From the NCBI RefSeq assembly GCF_005887555.1, contig NZ_VCIA01000001.1:1922001-1986000 (forward strand): a stretch of DNA of 64,000 nt. The letters run 5' to 3'. A model generated the notes under the pieces. That model saw only the letters and a program-made list of their open reading frames with translations. It was not told the DNA's origin and did not search any database. The translations under genes and the position numbers were made by a program. Each line of letters opens with the position of its first letter. The first letter of the stretch is position 1. The stretch is from Lentibacillus cibarius (lineage in GTDB: Bacteria > Bacillota > Bacilli > Bacillales > Amphibacillaceae). Shown here in pieces: positions 1 to 11,207 of this stretch.

Positions 1-1227
1 TGCATTCACGCTCCTTTTTGGCGTGTAGATTTGGTGATTGCGTAGTAGCACATCCACCAAACGCACTAATTTTCTTGCGGTTAAGACGAGTGCTCTTTTG
101 TGTTGATGCTTAGGTACTTCACTGTATTTTTTCGCGTAATATGCTTGATACTCAGGAACGTGCCGTCTTACCGAGTTGGCGGCTTCAACCAGGTAATATC
201 TGAGGTACTGATTCCCGTTACGCGTAAGTGAAGTGTCGTCAGCTGTGAAGCGGCCTGATTGGTGCTTTCGCCAATAAAGGCCTGCATATTTGGCTATCTT
301 AGTTTCATCATCAAATCGCTCAATTTGGCCGATTTCGGCGATGATTCCCGCAGTAAACACGGGCCCGATGCCTGGGATAGTGACAAGCGTTTGTGGCAGT
401 CCAGCCATGATACGCTCGATTGCTTTATCAATTTCCTTTATCTGTTTTTGGAGTGTGCGAATGACTTCGATAGTTGTACCAAGAATAACATCGATAGAGT
501 CTTCCACAACCTTGTCCAGACGGTAAGAAGAACGAACGGCTTTCTGAATGGATTTCGCAACACATTCCGGGTCACCAAAGCGATTTCTGCCCTTTTCTTG
601 TAGAAAATCAGCTAGATCTTCAACCGGCATTTGCGCAAGTTCATCCAGACTGAACTTCTCGAAAAACAGTTCCATCATGGCATTCCCAAAAACGGAAGAA
701 TCGACTTCCTCTTTGAAGGTATTGCATTTAAAACTCAAGTGTTGAAGGAAGTGCTGCTTTTCCTTGGTAACCTGATGAACTAGCTGATACCTGGAGCGTG
801 TAAGCTGTTGGAGCGCAACATATTGGCTCTCTTTGACAACAGACATTGGCAATCGGCCAAAACGCAGATAATCGGCGATGACGAACGCATCAATTTCATC
901 GGTTTTGTCCATGTCGCTATAACTCTTTTTAAAGTTCGCAATCTGTTTTGGATTCATGACAAATACCTCTGCGCCAAGTGCTTTGAGTGCCTCATCATGA
1001 TGAAGAAACATGGATGGATGAAAACTATAAACGGACGTGGATTCAAGCCCGAATTTGAGCGTATCAACAGCCTGATCACGCAAATATTCCAAAACAGTAT
1101 CCCGAAGCTCACTAGCACCAGGAAGGTCATTGGAAACCGTGAAGGATTTAACCTTTTCTCCTTCACCATCCAGCAAACAAATCTTGATATCAAAAGAACT
1201 AACATCTAATCCAGCAAATAATTTCAT
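1..1227 (-). CDS. IS110-family transposase (3' end cut by window edge)
   Basis: Reading the minus strand from ATG at 1227-1225 gives 409 uninterrupted codons to the window edge. The N-terminal DEDD (RuvC-like) domain shows D8 in GLDV, E62 in GLES and the D110/D113 pair in DKTDEIDAFVIAD. A coiled stretch follows, then the Transposase_20 region with IPGIGPVFTAG near residue 283. Near residue 331 is SLTRNGNQYLR, whose serine is the family's likely nucleophile. A strong ribosome site (AAAGGAGG) lies about 10 bases before ATG. IS110 enzymes recombine a circular intermediate into short targets guided by an RNA from the element's own end. No stop is seen, so the gene may be intact beyond the edge. 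The family call is firm; the exact IS is unknown. Confidence 0.9.
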   Translation of the reverse strand, partial: MKLFAGLDVSSFDIKICLLDGEGEKVKSFTVSNDLPGASELRDTVLEYLRDQAVDTLKFGLESTSVYSFHPSMFLHHDEALKALGAEVFVMNPKQIANFKKSYSDMDKTDEIDAFVIADYLRFGRLPMSVVKESQYVALQQLTRSRYQLVHQVTKEKQHFLQHLSFKCNTFKEEVDSSVFGNAMMELFFEKFSLDELAQMPVEDLADFLQEKGRNRFGDPECVAKSIQKAVRSSYRLDKVVEDSIDVILGTTIEVIRTLQKQIKEIDKAIERIMAGLPQTLVTIPGIGPVFTAGIIAEIGQIERFDDETKIAKYAGLYWRKHQSGRFTADDTSLTRNGNQYLRYYLVEAANSVRRHVPEYQAYYAKKYSEVPKHQHKRALVLTARKLVRLVDVLLRNHQIYTPKRSVNA

Positions 1228-1525
1228 GGGGGGTTCTCCTCCTTTCGATTTAGAATCATTGGTACTATTTCTTGGACGCCCTGAGATATCCCTAGTGTGA
1301 ACGCCGATCAGCAACCTCGTGTATAAGTACTAACCCTGATTCGAAAGCCGCCCTGGGGCTACTAACACCCAGGTTCGAGATTCAGGGTGCACAGCCTGCG
1401 AGTAGGAAGGTCCGAACGCACACTGGGAAACAGTCTTTACGTGTGGTCTAGCCACAAGGGGGAAAAGAATTGTCCCAAATGATCCTAAGACCATTATCTA
1501 GGAACATCACGGGACGTCCAAGACT
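1228..1525 (-). mobile_element. left end of IS110-type element, non-coding part
   Basis: This is the segment between the transposase start and host DNA upstream of dnaA. No terminal inverted repeat is seen, as is usual for IS110. The boundary is placed near 1523 only because a CT dinucleotide there adjoins a segment complementary to the candidate bridge RNA. The other end of the element is outside the window. Confidence 0.45.
1264..1460 (-). ncRNA. candidate IS110 bridge RNA
   Basis: This non-coding stretch precedes the transposase, where IS110 elements encode a bridge RNA. A two-part hairpin is visible at 1333-1388: outer arms 1333-1344 with 1374-1388, an asymmetric internal loop, an inner 6-bp stem 1352-1357/1368-1373 and a 10-base tip. 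A small hairpin lies at 1442-1456, and a long-range pairing 1295-1299/1419-1423 may close the module. Stem-loops with internal loops are the known layout of target- and donor-binding loops. Exact ends are unknown. Confidence 0.55.
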
Positions 1526-1607
1526 TTTGACTATATCCAGCAGGAAAAGTAAGAAAATATGGGCTCAAATGATAGGGCCTAAACATAATATACGAGGGGT
1601 GAACCAT

Positions 1608-2960
1608 ATGGAAAACATTGACGATTTATGGAATGCGACTTTAAAAAATATTGAAGACCAAATAAGTAAACCAAGCTTTGATACATGGTTAAAAAACACC
1701 AAAGCCGAATCGCTGGAAAATAATACGCTAACGATATCCGCTCCAAATGAATTTGCACGAGATTGGCTTGAAGGCAGGTACACAAATCTGATTAATGAAA
1801 TACTGCTTGAGATCACCGGAGCAGAACTGTCGACCCGTTTTATCATCCCTGATGCCCAGGAGGCCGAAGATGACACCAATCAACCACAAAAGAAAATCCC
1901 AACAGCAAACAATGCGGAAACATCCGATACAGCAAAAACAATGCTGAATGCGAAATACACCTTTGATACCTTTGTCATTGGATCAGGAAATCGGTTTGCC
2001 CATGCTGCATCGCTTGCAGTAGCTGAAGCACCTGCAAAGGCATATAATCCGCTGTTTATTTATGGTGGTGTTGGGCTTGGAAAAACACATTTGATGCATG
2101 CAATCGGACACTATGTACAGGATCATAATCCAAATGCCAAAGTGGACTATTTAACATCTGAAAAGTTTACCAACGAATTTATTAATGCAATTATGGATAA
2201 CAAAGCGGCGAATTTTCGTAATAAATACCGCAATGTGGACATCTTACTGATTGATGATATTCAATTTCTTGCTGGAAAAGAACAAACACAAGAAGAATTT
2301 TTCCATACGTTCAATACACTACACGAGGAAAACAAGCAAATCATTATATCTAGTGACCGTCCACCAAAAGAAATACCAACACTGGAAGATCGCTTGCGCT
2401 CAAGGTTTGAGTGGGGACTCATCACGGATATTACTCCTCCTGATTTAGAAACCAGGATTGCTATATTAAATAAAAAGGCAAAAGCGGAAGGGCTTGACAT
2501 TCCGAATGAAGTCATGCTCTATATTGCTAATCAGATTGACACCAATATACGTGAGCTGGAAGGGGCATTGATCCGAGTTGTTGCCTATTCGTCACTCGTA
2601 AACCAGGATATCGATGCATCGCTTGCTGCAGATGCTTTAAAAGACATCATACCAAGCAGTAAGCCACGCACGATTACAATCCAATCTATCCAAGAAGCTG
2701 TAGGGGAAAAATACAATGTAAAACTGGAAGACTTTGCGGCCAAAAAACGTACGAAATCCATTGCTTTCCCTCGACAAATAGCCATGTACTTAGCACGGGA
2801 GCTCACTGACTTTTCTCTTCCAAAAATCGGAGAAGAGTTTGGCGGGCGCGACCACACAACCGTCATTCACGCACATGAAAAAGTCGTAAAAACGATGGAA
2901 AATGATACATTGCTGCAAAAGGATATCGAAAAATTAAAGGAACAACTTAAATCATTTTAG
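1608..2960 (+). CDS. dnaA: chromosomal replication initiator protein DnaA
   Basis: DnaA is an AAA+ ATPase that binds DnaA boxes at oriC, opens the duplex and helps load the helicase. The 450 residues match the family length. Domain I is at about 1-80, a polar linker at 85-112, Walker A GGVGLGKT at 153-160 and Walker B LLIDD at 213-217. The C-terminal DNA-binding helix-turn-helix carries the signature [13 protein letters not shown] near 405-420. The start is ATG 1608, behind GAGGGGTG. An in-frame extension back to 1470 enters the insertion-sequence end and is not used. No good promoter is seen between the IS and this gene. dnaN follows after 184 bases. Confidence 0.98.
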   Translation: MENIDDLWNATLKNIEDQISKPSFDTWLKNTKAESLENNTLTISAPNEFARDWLEGRYTNLINEILLEITGAELSTRFIIPDAQEAEDDTNQPQKKIPTANNAETSDTAKTMLNAKYTFDTFVIGSGNRFAHAASLAVAEAPAKAYNPLFIYGGVGLGKTHLMHAIGHYVQDHNPNAKVDYLTSEKFTNEFINAIMDNKAANFRNKYRNVDILLIDDIQFLAGKEQTQEEFFHTFNTLHEENKQIIISSDRPPKEIPTLEDRLRSRFEWGLITDITPPDLETRIAILNKKAKAEGLDIPNEVMLYIANQIDTNIRELEGALIRVVAYSSLVNQDIDASLAADALKDIIPSSKPRTITIQSIQEAVGEKYNVKLEDFAAKKRTKSIAFPRQIAMYLARELTDFSLPKIGEEFGGRDHTTVIHAHEKVVKTMENDTLLQKDIEKLKEQLKSF

Positions 2961-3144
2961 AAAAAAACCTTGTTCATTATGTGGATGAGTGAACCATACC
3001 TGTCAACACATTATCCACATGTGAATAACTCCAAGTATGTGGCTTTTATGGGGATATCCACATATCTACAGCCCTTACTGTTATTATTACTATATTTTTA
3101 TTAATAAATAATATAAATATGTATACAAAAGGAGATTAATTTTC
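2961..3144 (+). other. oriC part between dnaA and dnaN: DnaA boxes and AT-rich region
   Basis: Perfect DnaA boxes are TTATCCACA at 3011-3019 (plus) and its partner TTATTCACA read on the minus strand at 3020-3028. The two abut head to head. One-mismatch boxes lie at 2980-2988 (minus) and 3054-3062 (plus). An almost pure A/T stretch at 3079-3122 is the likely unwinding element. The layout matches the downstream half of the bipartite Bacillus origin. The upstream half, normally before dnaA, is not visible because the IS element is there. Confidence 0.8.
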
Positions 3145-4281
3145 ATGAAATTTGTCATTCAGCGCGACCAACTCATTTCCAGTGTGCAAGATGTCATGAA
3201 AGCTATCTCGGCAAAAGCTGCCGTTCCTATTTTGACCGGGATGAAAATAGATGCCAAAGTAGACGGAATTACCTTAACTGGAAGTGATTCGGATATTTCA
3301 ATTGAATCACATATACCGACTGAAGAGGATGGAATCGTCCATGTGGAACAAATTGAAGAAGGAAGTATTGTCGTCCAGGCGCGTTATTTTCCGGATATTA
3401 TACGAAAACTCCCAGAAAAAACAGTTGAAATTGAAGCTGATTCCAGCCTAAACGTAACCATTCGTTCAGGAAAGGCTAAGTTTAATCTAAATGGCCAAGA
3501 TGCTGACGAATACCCTAAGTTACCACAGCTGCAAACTGATGATAGTTTTGAACTCCAATCTGATCTATTGAAAAGTTTGATTAAACAAACCGGTTTTGCT
3601 GTATCCACAATGGAAACAAGGCCAATTCTTACTGGTGTGAATGTGAAAATTGAGGATGATACACTGCATTTCACCGCAACGGACAGTCATAGGCTGGCAG
3701 CTCGTAACGTACCGGTCAGTGATGTTAGTGGACAATTTTCTAACATTGTAGTTCCGGGAAAAAGCCTCAATGAGTTATATAAGATTCTTGATGACAAAGG
3801 TGAAAAGGTAGAAATCAGTGTCACAAGCAATCAGATTTTATTCCGTACAAAGCATTTGCATTTTTTATCTAGACTACTGGATGGAAATTACCCGGAAACA
3901 TCCCGGCTTATTCCGGAAAAAAGCCAGACGAAACTTCATGTGAAGACGAAAGAGTTAATTGATACAATTGACCGTGCCTCCCTACTTGCCAGGGATGAAC
4001 GAAATAACGTCGTTAAACTAACAACCAAAGATCATCAGGTATTACAGATTACCAGTAATTCACCGGAAGTTGGACAGGCAGCAGAAGAAGTATCTGTCCA
4101 GGCAATGGAGGGGGAAGACTTAAAAATTTCTTTCAGCTCAAGATATATGCTGGATGCTCTGAAAGCCATTGAAGATGATGAAGTGATCATTGAATTCACC
4201 GGTGCCATGCGGCCATTCATTATTAAACCAGCTAATGGCGATCCTATTTTGCAATTGATTCTGCCTGTAAGAACGTATTAA
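3145..4281 (+). CDS. dnaN: DNA polymerase III beta subunit (sliding clamp)
   Basis: DnaN forms the homodimeric ring that tethers PolC and DnaE to DNA and recruits repair and regulatory proteins. At 378 residues it is full length, the usual size in Bacillus. It begins MKFVIQRDQL and ends LILPVRTY, the conserved C-terminus near the clamp's partner-binding pocket. Three repeated clamp folds of about 120 residues are expected. The ribosome site AGGAG lies just before ATG 3145. It is probably cotranscribed with dnaA across the oriC gap. Confidence 0.97.
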   Translation: MKFVIQRDQLISSVQDVMKAISAKAAVPILTGMKIDAKVDGITLTGSDSDISIESHIPTEEDGIVHVEQIEEGSIVVQARYFPDIIRKLPEKTVEIEADSSLNVTIRSGKAKFNLNGQDADEYPKLPQLQTDDSFELQSDLLKSLIKQTGFAVSTMETRPILTGVNVKIEDDTLHFTATDSHRLAARNVPVSDVSGQFSNIVVPGKSLNELYKILDDKGEKVEISVTSNQILFRTKHLHFLSRLLDGNYPETSRLIPEKSQTKLHVKTKELIDTIDRASLLARDERNNVVKLTTKDHQVLQITSNSPEVGQAAEEVSVQAMEGEDLKISFSSRYMLDALKAIEDDEVIIEFTGAMRPFIIKPANGDPILQLILPVRTY

Positions 4282-4556
4282 TTCTATTTTTATATGCCAA
4301 TGTCAGAACAGCTGAAAACAGGTCATTAGCCCTTTTTTAGCTGTTCCATGTTTTGGTATACCCACTAATTTCCTTTGTTCCTCTTTAACGTGTGAAAACT
4401 TTCAAGCCCGGCCATCACCTCAAAAAGTAAGCTCCTGCAGTTAATGAACAATAAAAGAAGTAAGTTCACTTTCCTTCCCTAAACGGTTAAAATTTAGTAA
4501 AATAGATAGGAAGTATATAAAGCGTAAAGCTAATAATCAAAAGACTGGTGAAACGT
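4282..4556. other. dnaN-yaaA intergenic region
   Basis: An 8-bp inverted repeat (4306-4313 with 4339-4346) encloses a T-rich loop but is not followed by a T-run, so termination is doubtful. A weak A/T-rich promoter-like segment lies near 4485-4515. Nothing else was recognised. Confidence 0.35.
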
Positions 4557-4781
4557 ATGCAAGAATATGAAAAAGTACCAATAAATACAGACTATATTCC
4601 GTTAGGTCAATTTATGAAACGTTTAAATGTGCTTGATTCCGGGGGAATGGTTAAGGCTTACCTGCAGGATATTGGGGTATTAGTTAATGGTGAGCACGAA
4701 CATAGAAGAGGTAGAAAGTTGTATCCAAATGACACGATAGAGATAGAAGACATTGGCCTCTTTATTGTGTCAGAAGAATAG
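4557..4781 (+). CDS. yaaA: S4-domain RNA-binding protein YaaA (RlbA-like)
   Basis: This small S4-like RNA-binding protein is always found between dnaN and recF in Bacilli. B. subtilis YaaA has been linked to ribosome assembly. The S4 core is visible: IPLGQFMKRL, then DSGGMVKAYL, then GVLVNGEHEHRRGRKLY, where the RRGRKL basic patch should contact RNA. ATG 4557 (74 residues) is preferred because GGTGA lies five bases upstream. GTG 4548 is an alternative that adds three residues. The stop is 15 bases before recF, so they form an operon. Confidence 0.9.
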   Translation: MQEYEKVPINTDYIPLGQFMKRLNVLDSGGMVKAYLQDIGVLVNGEHEHRRGRKLYPNDTIEIEDIGLFIVSEE

Positions 4782-4796
4782 TCGCGGGGAGTTTCC

Positions 4797-5909
4797 ATGA
4801 ATATTGAACAAATACAACTGAAAAATTACCGGAACTATTCCGAATTAGATCTTTCCTTTGACGATAAAATCAACGTCATTATCGGTGAAAATGCTCAAGG
4901 GAAAACAAACCTGATGGAAGCAATTTATTTGCTTGCTTTCACGAAATCACATCGGACTCCAAGGGAAAAAGAGCTTATCCATTGGGAACATTCGTATGCT
5001 ACAATAAAAGGACAGATAAATAAACGGAATCGAACTTTTCCGCTCGAAATTATTTTGTCAGCAAAAGGGAAAAAGGCGAAATTAAATCATTTGGAACAGA
5101 AACGACTTAGTGATTATATTGGTGCACTGAACGTTGTTATGTTTGCCCCGGAACATTTATCACTTGTTAAAGGATCGCCACAGATCAGAAGGCGGTTCAT
5201 TGATATGGAACTTGGTCAGATACAGCCGGCATATATTTACCATCTTGGTCAATATCAGAAAACATTGCGGCAGCGAAACCATTTACTAAAACAGATGCAG
5301 CGGCGGGAAAAACAAGATCTGACAATGTTGCACGTTCTAACAGACCAGCTAGTGCAACATGCGGCTACTCTGCTAGAGCGTCGGTTTACCTTTCTTGATT
5401 TACTCCGGAAATGGGCTTCCCCGGTTCACCGGAGCATTAGTCGTGGAAAGGAAAGGCTTGAAATCCAGTATTCTCCCACGATAGAGGTATCAGAATCAGC
5501 CAACAGGGAAAAGCTAGAAACAGTGTATACCAATAAATTCCATGAATTACAGGAAAGAGAGATTGAACGTGGCACCACTTTAGCAGGACCGCACCGGGAT
5601 GATCTCATTTTTTATGTCAACGAGAAAAATGTGCAGACTTATGGATCCCAAGGACAGCAACGTACAGCCGCATTATCAGTGAAACTTGCCGAGATTGATC
5701 TTATTTCCAGTGAAGTTGGTGAATATCCTGTTCTACTTCTTGATGATGTGCTAAGTGAATTAGATGATCATCGGCAATCCCATTTATTGAACACAATCCA
5801 GGGGAAAGTTCAAACATTTGTAACGACAACAAGTGTTGATGGTATTAATCATGACACATTAAGGGAAGCTGAATTATTTCGTGTGGCGGACGGTGTTGCA
5901 CATACATGA
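4797..5909 (+). CDS. recF: DNA repair and recombination protein RecF
   Basis: RecF is an SMC/ABC-like ATPase that, with RecO and RecR, helps load RecA at gaps and restart stalled forks. Walker A GENAQGKT is at 30-37. The [15 protein letters not shown] signature and the Walker B/D-loop [11 protein letters not shown] are near residues 280-320. The 370 residues match the family. The ribosome site GGGGAG precedes ATG 4797. It sits in the conserved yaaA-recF-remB-gyrB cluster, with 15-base gaps on both sides. Confidence 0.97.
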   Translation: MNIEQIQLKNYRNYSELDLSFDDKINVIIGENAQGKTNLMEAIYLLAFTKSHRTPREKELIHWEHSYATIKGQINKRNRTFPLEIILSAKGKKAKLNHLEQKRLSDYIGALNVVMFAPEHLSLVKGSPQIRRRFIDMELGQIQPAYIYHLGQYQKTLRQRNHLLKQMQRREKQDLTMLHVLTDQLVQHAATLLERRFTFLDLLRKWASPVHRSISRGKERLEIQYSPTIEVSESANREKLETVYTNKFHELQEREIERGTTLAGPHRDDLIFYVNEKNVQTYGSQGQQRTAALSVKLAEIDLISSEVGEYPVLLLDDVLSELDDHRQSHLLNTIQGKVQTFVTTTSVDGINHDTLREAELFRVADGVAHT

Positions 5910-5924
5910 CTGTGGAGGGATACG

Positions 5925-6203
5925 ATGTTTATTCATATTGGCAATGACCATGTGATTCGTGAAGAAGATGTTGTTTTGATTATCGACCGCAATATGATTA
6001 CATCTTCAAATATCATGGAAGAGATGATGGATAATGCCAACGTAAAGCAAAAAGTTTACGGCCCGTCGGATGAAGCGAAGTCAATTATTATCACAACAGA
6101 ACAAATTTACTACAGCTCCCTGTCTGTTGCCGCACTGGAGAAACGGGCAGGCATGGTTTCGACAATCAGTAAACTTGATGACTTTGTTGAAGAACTAGAG
6201 TAA
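5925..6203 (+). CDS. remB: extracellular matrix regulator RemB (YaaB)
   Basis: This DUF370 protein of 92 residues is related to RemA, a DNA-binding activator of biofilm matrix genes. It begins MFIHIGNDHVIREEDVV and contains the family's IIDRNMITSS and EAKSIIITTEQIYYSSLS stretches. The position between recF and gyrB is diagnostic. TGGAGGG lies before ATG. Whether it acts on matrix genes here cannot be seen. Confidence 0.9.
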   Translation: MFIHIGNDHVIREEDVVLIIDRNMITSSNIMEEMMDNANVKQKVYGPSDEAKSIIITTEQIYYSSLSVAALEKRAGMVSTISKLDDFVEELE

Positions 6204-6213
6204 TGGTTGTTAA

Positions 6214-8172
<1,959 letters not shown>

Positions 8173-8196
8173 TAAGGTATATCGTTCATGTCGTCA

Positions 8197-8236
8197 AAAA
8201 AGCTGGAATTGCTCAGCAGTAATTCAGCTTTTTGTT
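8197..8236 (+). terminator. gyrB terminator 1
   Basis: The stem AAAAAGCTG (8197-8205) pairs with CAGCTTTTT (8225-8233), extended by AATT/AATT with one bulge. It ends in a T-run and starts about 25 bases after the gyrB stop. Confidence 0.75.
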
Positions 8237-8246
8237 GCAGTTTCAC

Positions 8247-8304
8247 CGGCAAGTAAGCTAGTTTCAATCTCCACGTTGAACTAGCTCGATTGCCGTGTTT
8301 TTTC
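8247..8304 (+). terminator. gyrB terminator 2
   Basis: CGGCAA (8247-8252) pairs with TTGCCG (8290-8295), and AGCTAGTT (8256-8263) with AACTAGCT (8279-8286). TGTTTTTTC follows. A second strong terminator in tandem is unusual between the two gyrase genes. Confidence 0.75.
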
Positions 8305-8342
8305 AGGAAGTGAGAATGTATAAAATGAAGCAATACAATTTT

Positions 8343-8571
8343 TACTGGCAAAGTTAAGCCACGTCCGGCTTCAGCGCCCAGCGACTAGCGCGACTTCCTT
8401 CACCTCCGTACGATAAAGAAGACTTGCCGACTGGTGTAACCAGAGGCATAGTCGCACTTATACCCTTGTGGTGAAAGTCAACATCGACTCCCGATGGTCG
8501 TCGTGTTTCCTTTATCTCCTGCGGTTCAGTCCAGTCCGTACGTCGCTAACCGGGCGCTTGCACCTTTGTTC
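8343..8571 (+). repeat. dispersed intergenic repeat, copy A (long form)
   Basis: The left edge reads TTAAGCCACGTCCGGCTTC (8354-8372) and the right edge GGGCGCTTGCACCTTTGTTC (8552-8571). The interior of about 180 bases contains two related pyrimidine-rich segments (8390-8407 and 8500-8520). The right edge ends shortly before the gyrA ribosome site. The same edges recur near 12.3, 32.6, 36.9, 41.7, 48.3 and 61.5 kb. Confidence 0.75.
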
Positions 8572-8596
8572 GGAAGTGAGATTTGGAGGTATTTTT

Positions 8597-11124
8597 ATGG
8601 CAGATCAACAGCGTCCAAACGTTCAGGAAATTAATCTTGGTCAAGAAATGCGTACATCTTTCCTTGATTATGCGATGAGTGTTATCGTTTCACGGGCTTT
8701 GCCGGATGTCCGTGACGGGCTGAAACCAGTCCATCGTAGAATTTTGTATGCGATGAATGATCTTGGTATGCATGCAGATAAGGCATATAAAAAGTCAGCC
8801 CGAATCGTTGGTGAGGTAATTGGTAAATACCATCCGCACGGTGACTCTGCTGTGTATGAAGCAATGGTCCGGATGGCACAAGATTTCAGTTATCGCTATA
8901 TGCTCGTCGACGGACATGGTAACTTTGGTTCAGTTGATGGGGATTCAGCAGCAGCTATGCGTTATACAGAGGCGCGTATGTCCAAGATATCCATGGAACT
9001 CTTGCGGGATATTAATAAAGATACAATTGATTATACAGACAACTATGACGGAACAGAGCGAGAACCGGTTGTTTTTCCTTCCCGTTTTCCCAATCTGATT
9101 GTTAATGGTGGTGCTGGGATTGCTGTCGGGATGGCAACCAATATCCCCCCACATAATCTCGGGGAAACAATTGATGCTGTATTAGCTATCAGTAAAGACC
9201 CTGAAATCACCATTAATGAATTGATGGAAAGTTATATTTATGGTCCCGATTTTCCAACAGCCGGTGAAATCATCGGAAGAGGCGGCATTCGCAAAGCCTA
9301 TGAGACAGGAAAAGGATCGGTGACCATTCGGGCGAAGGTACAAATAGAAGAATATGCAAACGGTAAGACCAGTCTGATTGTTACCGAGTTGCCGTATCAG
9401 GTCAACAAGGCAAAACTAGTTGAAAAGATTGCTGAACTCGTCCGGGAGAAACGAATCGACGGGATTACTGATCTACGCGATGAATCAGACCGGAATGGAT
9501 TACGTATAGTTATTGAACTTCGCCGTGATGCAAATGCTAATATTGTACTCAATAACTTATATAAATATTCCGCACTGCAAACGACATTCGGTATCAACAT
9601 GCTAGCACTCGTTGATGGTCGTCCAAGGGTACTGACAATCAAACAGTGTCTGGAACATTATCTAGAGCACCAGCGAGAAATTGTCAAACGCCGTACGGAA
9701 TTTGAGCTAAGAAAAGCACAGGCACGCGCACATATATTAGAAGGCTTGCAAATTGCTCTTGACCACATTGATGAAGTTATTTCACTTATCCGTAATTCTA
9801 AAACAACCGATATTGCACGAAACGGGTTGATGGAACAATTCGGCCTAAGTGAAAAACAGGCTCAGGCAATTCTTGATATGCGTCTACAGCGTCTGACAGG
9901 ACTGGAACGGGAAAAAATCAATAGTGAATACAATGAGCTTCTTCAGCAGATTGATGAATTAAAGGCCATTTTAGCAGATGATGAAAAATTGCTGGAGATT
10001 ATACGTGAAGAATTGATAGCCATCAAAGAAAAGTTTAATGATAAACGCCGTACGGAGATTGTTGCCGGCGGAGCGGATTTCATTGACGATGAGGATTTAA
10101 TCCCTGAAGAAAATATTGTTATAACACTTACCCACCAGGGTTATGTCAAACGGCTTCCCGCTTCAACGTATCGAACACAAAGACGGGGCGGTCGCGGGAT
10201 TCAGGGAATGGGAACAAATGACGATGACTTTGTCGAGCATCTAGTTTCCACATCAACCCATGATACGGTTCTGTTCTTCACAAATAAAGGGAAAGTTTAT
10301 CGTGCTAAAGGGTATGAAGTTCCTGAGTTTAGTCGTACGGCAAAAGGGTTGCCAATTATTAATCTGCTGCAAATTGAGAAGGATGAATGGATTAATGCCG
10401 TTATTACTGTTTCCGAATATAGTGACGAATCATACCTATTCTTTACCACGAAACACGGGTTATCTAAACGTACAAAGTTGTCGCAGTTTGTCAATATCCG
10501 TAAAGGTGGGCTTAACGCTATAGGACTTCGAGAAGGTGATGAGCTAATTTCCGTTCAGCTGACAGACGGCACCAAAGATATCATGATTGGTACGAAACAA
10601 GGCTTTTTGATCCGTTTTCCAGAAGATCAGGTTCGCTCAATGGGAAGGAATGCAGCAGGTGTTCGCGGTATTTCACTTCGAGATGATGACGAGGTCGTTT
10701 CAATGGAAATATTGGAAGCCGGGTTGCAAGTTTTACATGTGACTAATAAAGGTATCGGTAAACGCACGCCGGAAGATGAATCCGTGTTACCAATCGTGGT
10801 GGTAAAGGTATCTACACGTGTAAGTTGACAGAAAGCAATACTGTTGTAGCGGTTAAGGCTGTTACAGGAGAAGAAGATATGATGCTCATTACCGCTGCCG
10901 GTGTACTAATCCGTACGCCAGTCGAAGGTATTTCCCAAACTGGACGCAATGCCCAAGGGGTTCGTCTGATCCGTCTGCAGGAGGATGAAGAGGTGGCTAC
11001 TGTTACCGTGGTTGAGCGGGATGAAGCTGAACCGGAAAATGAGGGTGACGACAATCAAGAGACTGACTCTGCTTCCGAATCAGCTGAGGATGACTCCGAT
11101 GATTCGACTAATGGCGGAGAGTAA
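8597..11124 (+). CDS. gyrA: DNA gyrase subunit A, interrupted by a one-base frameshift
   Basis: GyrA is the breakage-reunion subunit of gyrase. Translation from ATG 8597 (GGAGG upstream) gives [15 protein letters not shown]. The catalytic Tyr is 123 (RYTEARM), the quinolone-region residues S84 and E88 are wild type, and the GyrA box is QRRGGRG. The frame is lost after codon 728: GAAT at 10778-10781 runs into CCGTGTT, where one added A would restore the usual EYRV sequence. Without it the protein stops at 10828. The +1 frame continues with CTD sequence ([12 protein letters not shown]) to 11124 and a very acidic tail. Repaired length would be 842 residues. A sequencing error is the simplest reading because gyrA is essential. 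Confidence 0.93.
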
Positions 11125-11207
11125 GCGTCCGTTATCCATTCTAGCAACTAAGTAAGGAATACTAGGCTAATTATGTTGTCTAAACATATAAAGCGAGGGG
11201 GAGTTTC

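Noticed and set aside
808..1209. Plus-strand ORF in the IS
   Set aside because: It is the antisense shadow of the transposase; its composition fits no protein family.
1470..1607. N-terminal extension of dnaA
   Set aside because: The extension [12 protein letters not shown] and onward overlaps the IS end, has no ribosome site and is absent in DnaA; ATG 1608 has a good site.
4306..4346. dnaN terminator
   Set aside because: Long loop and no T-run, so left as a doubtful hairpin.
8468..8596. N-terminal extension of gyrA
   Set aside because: It runs through the repeat; GyrA begins at 8597 with GGAGG.
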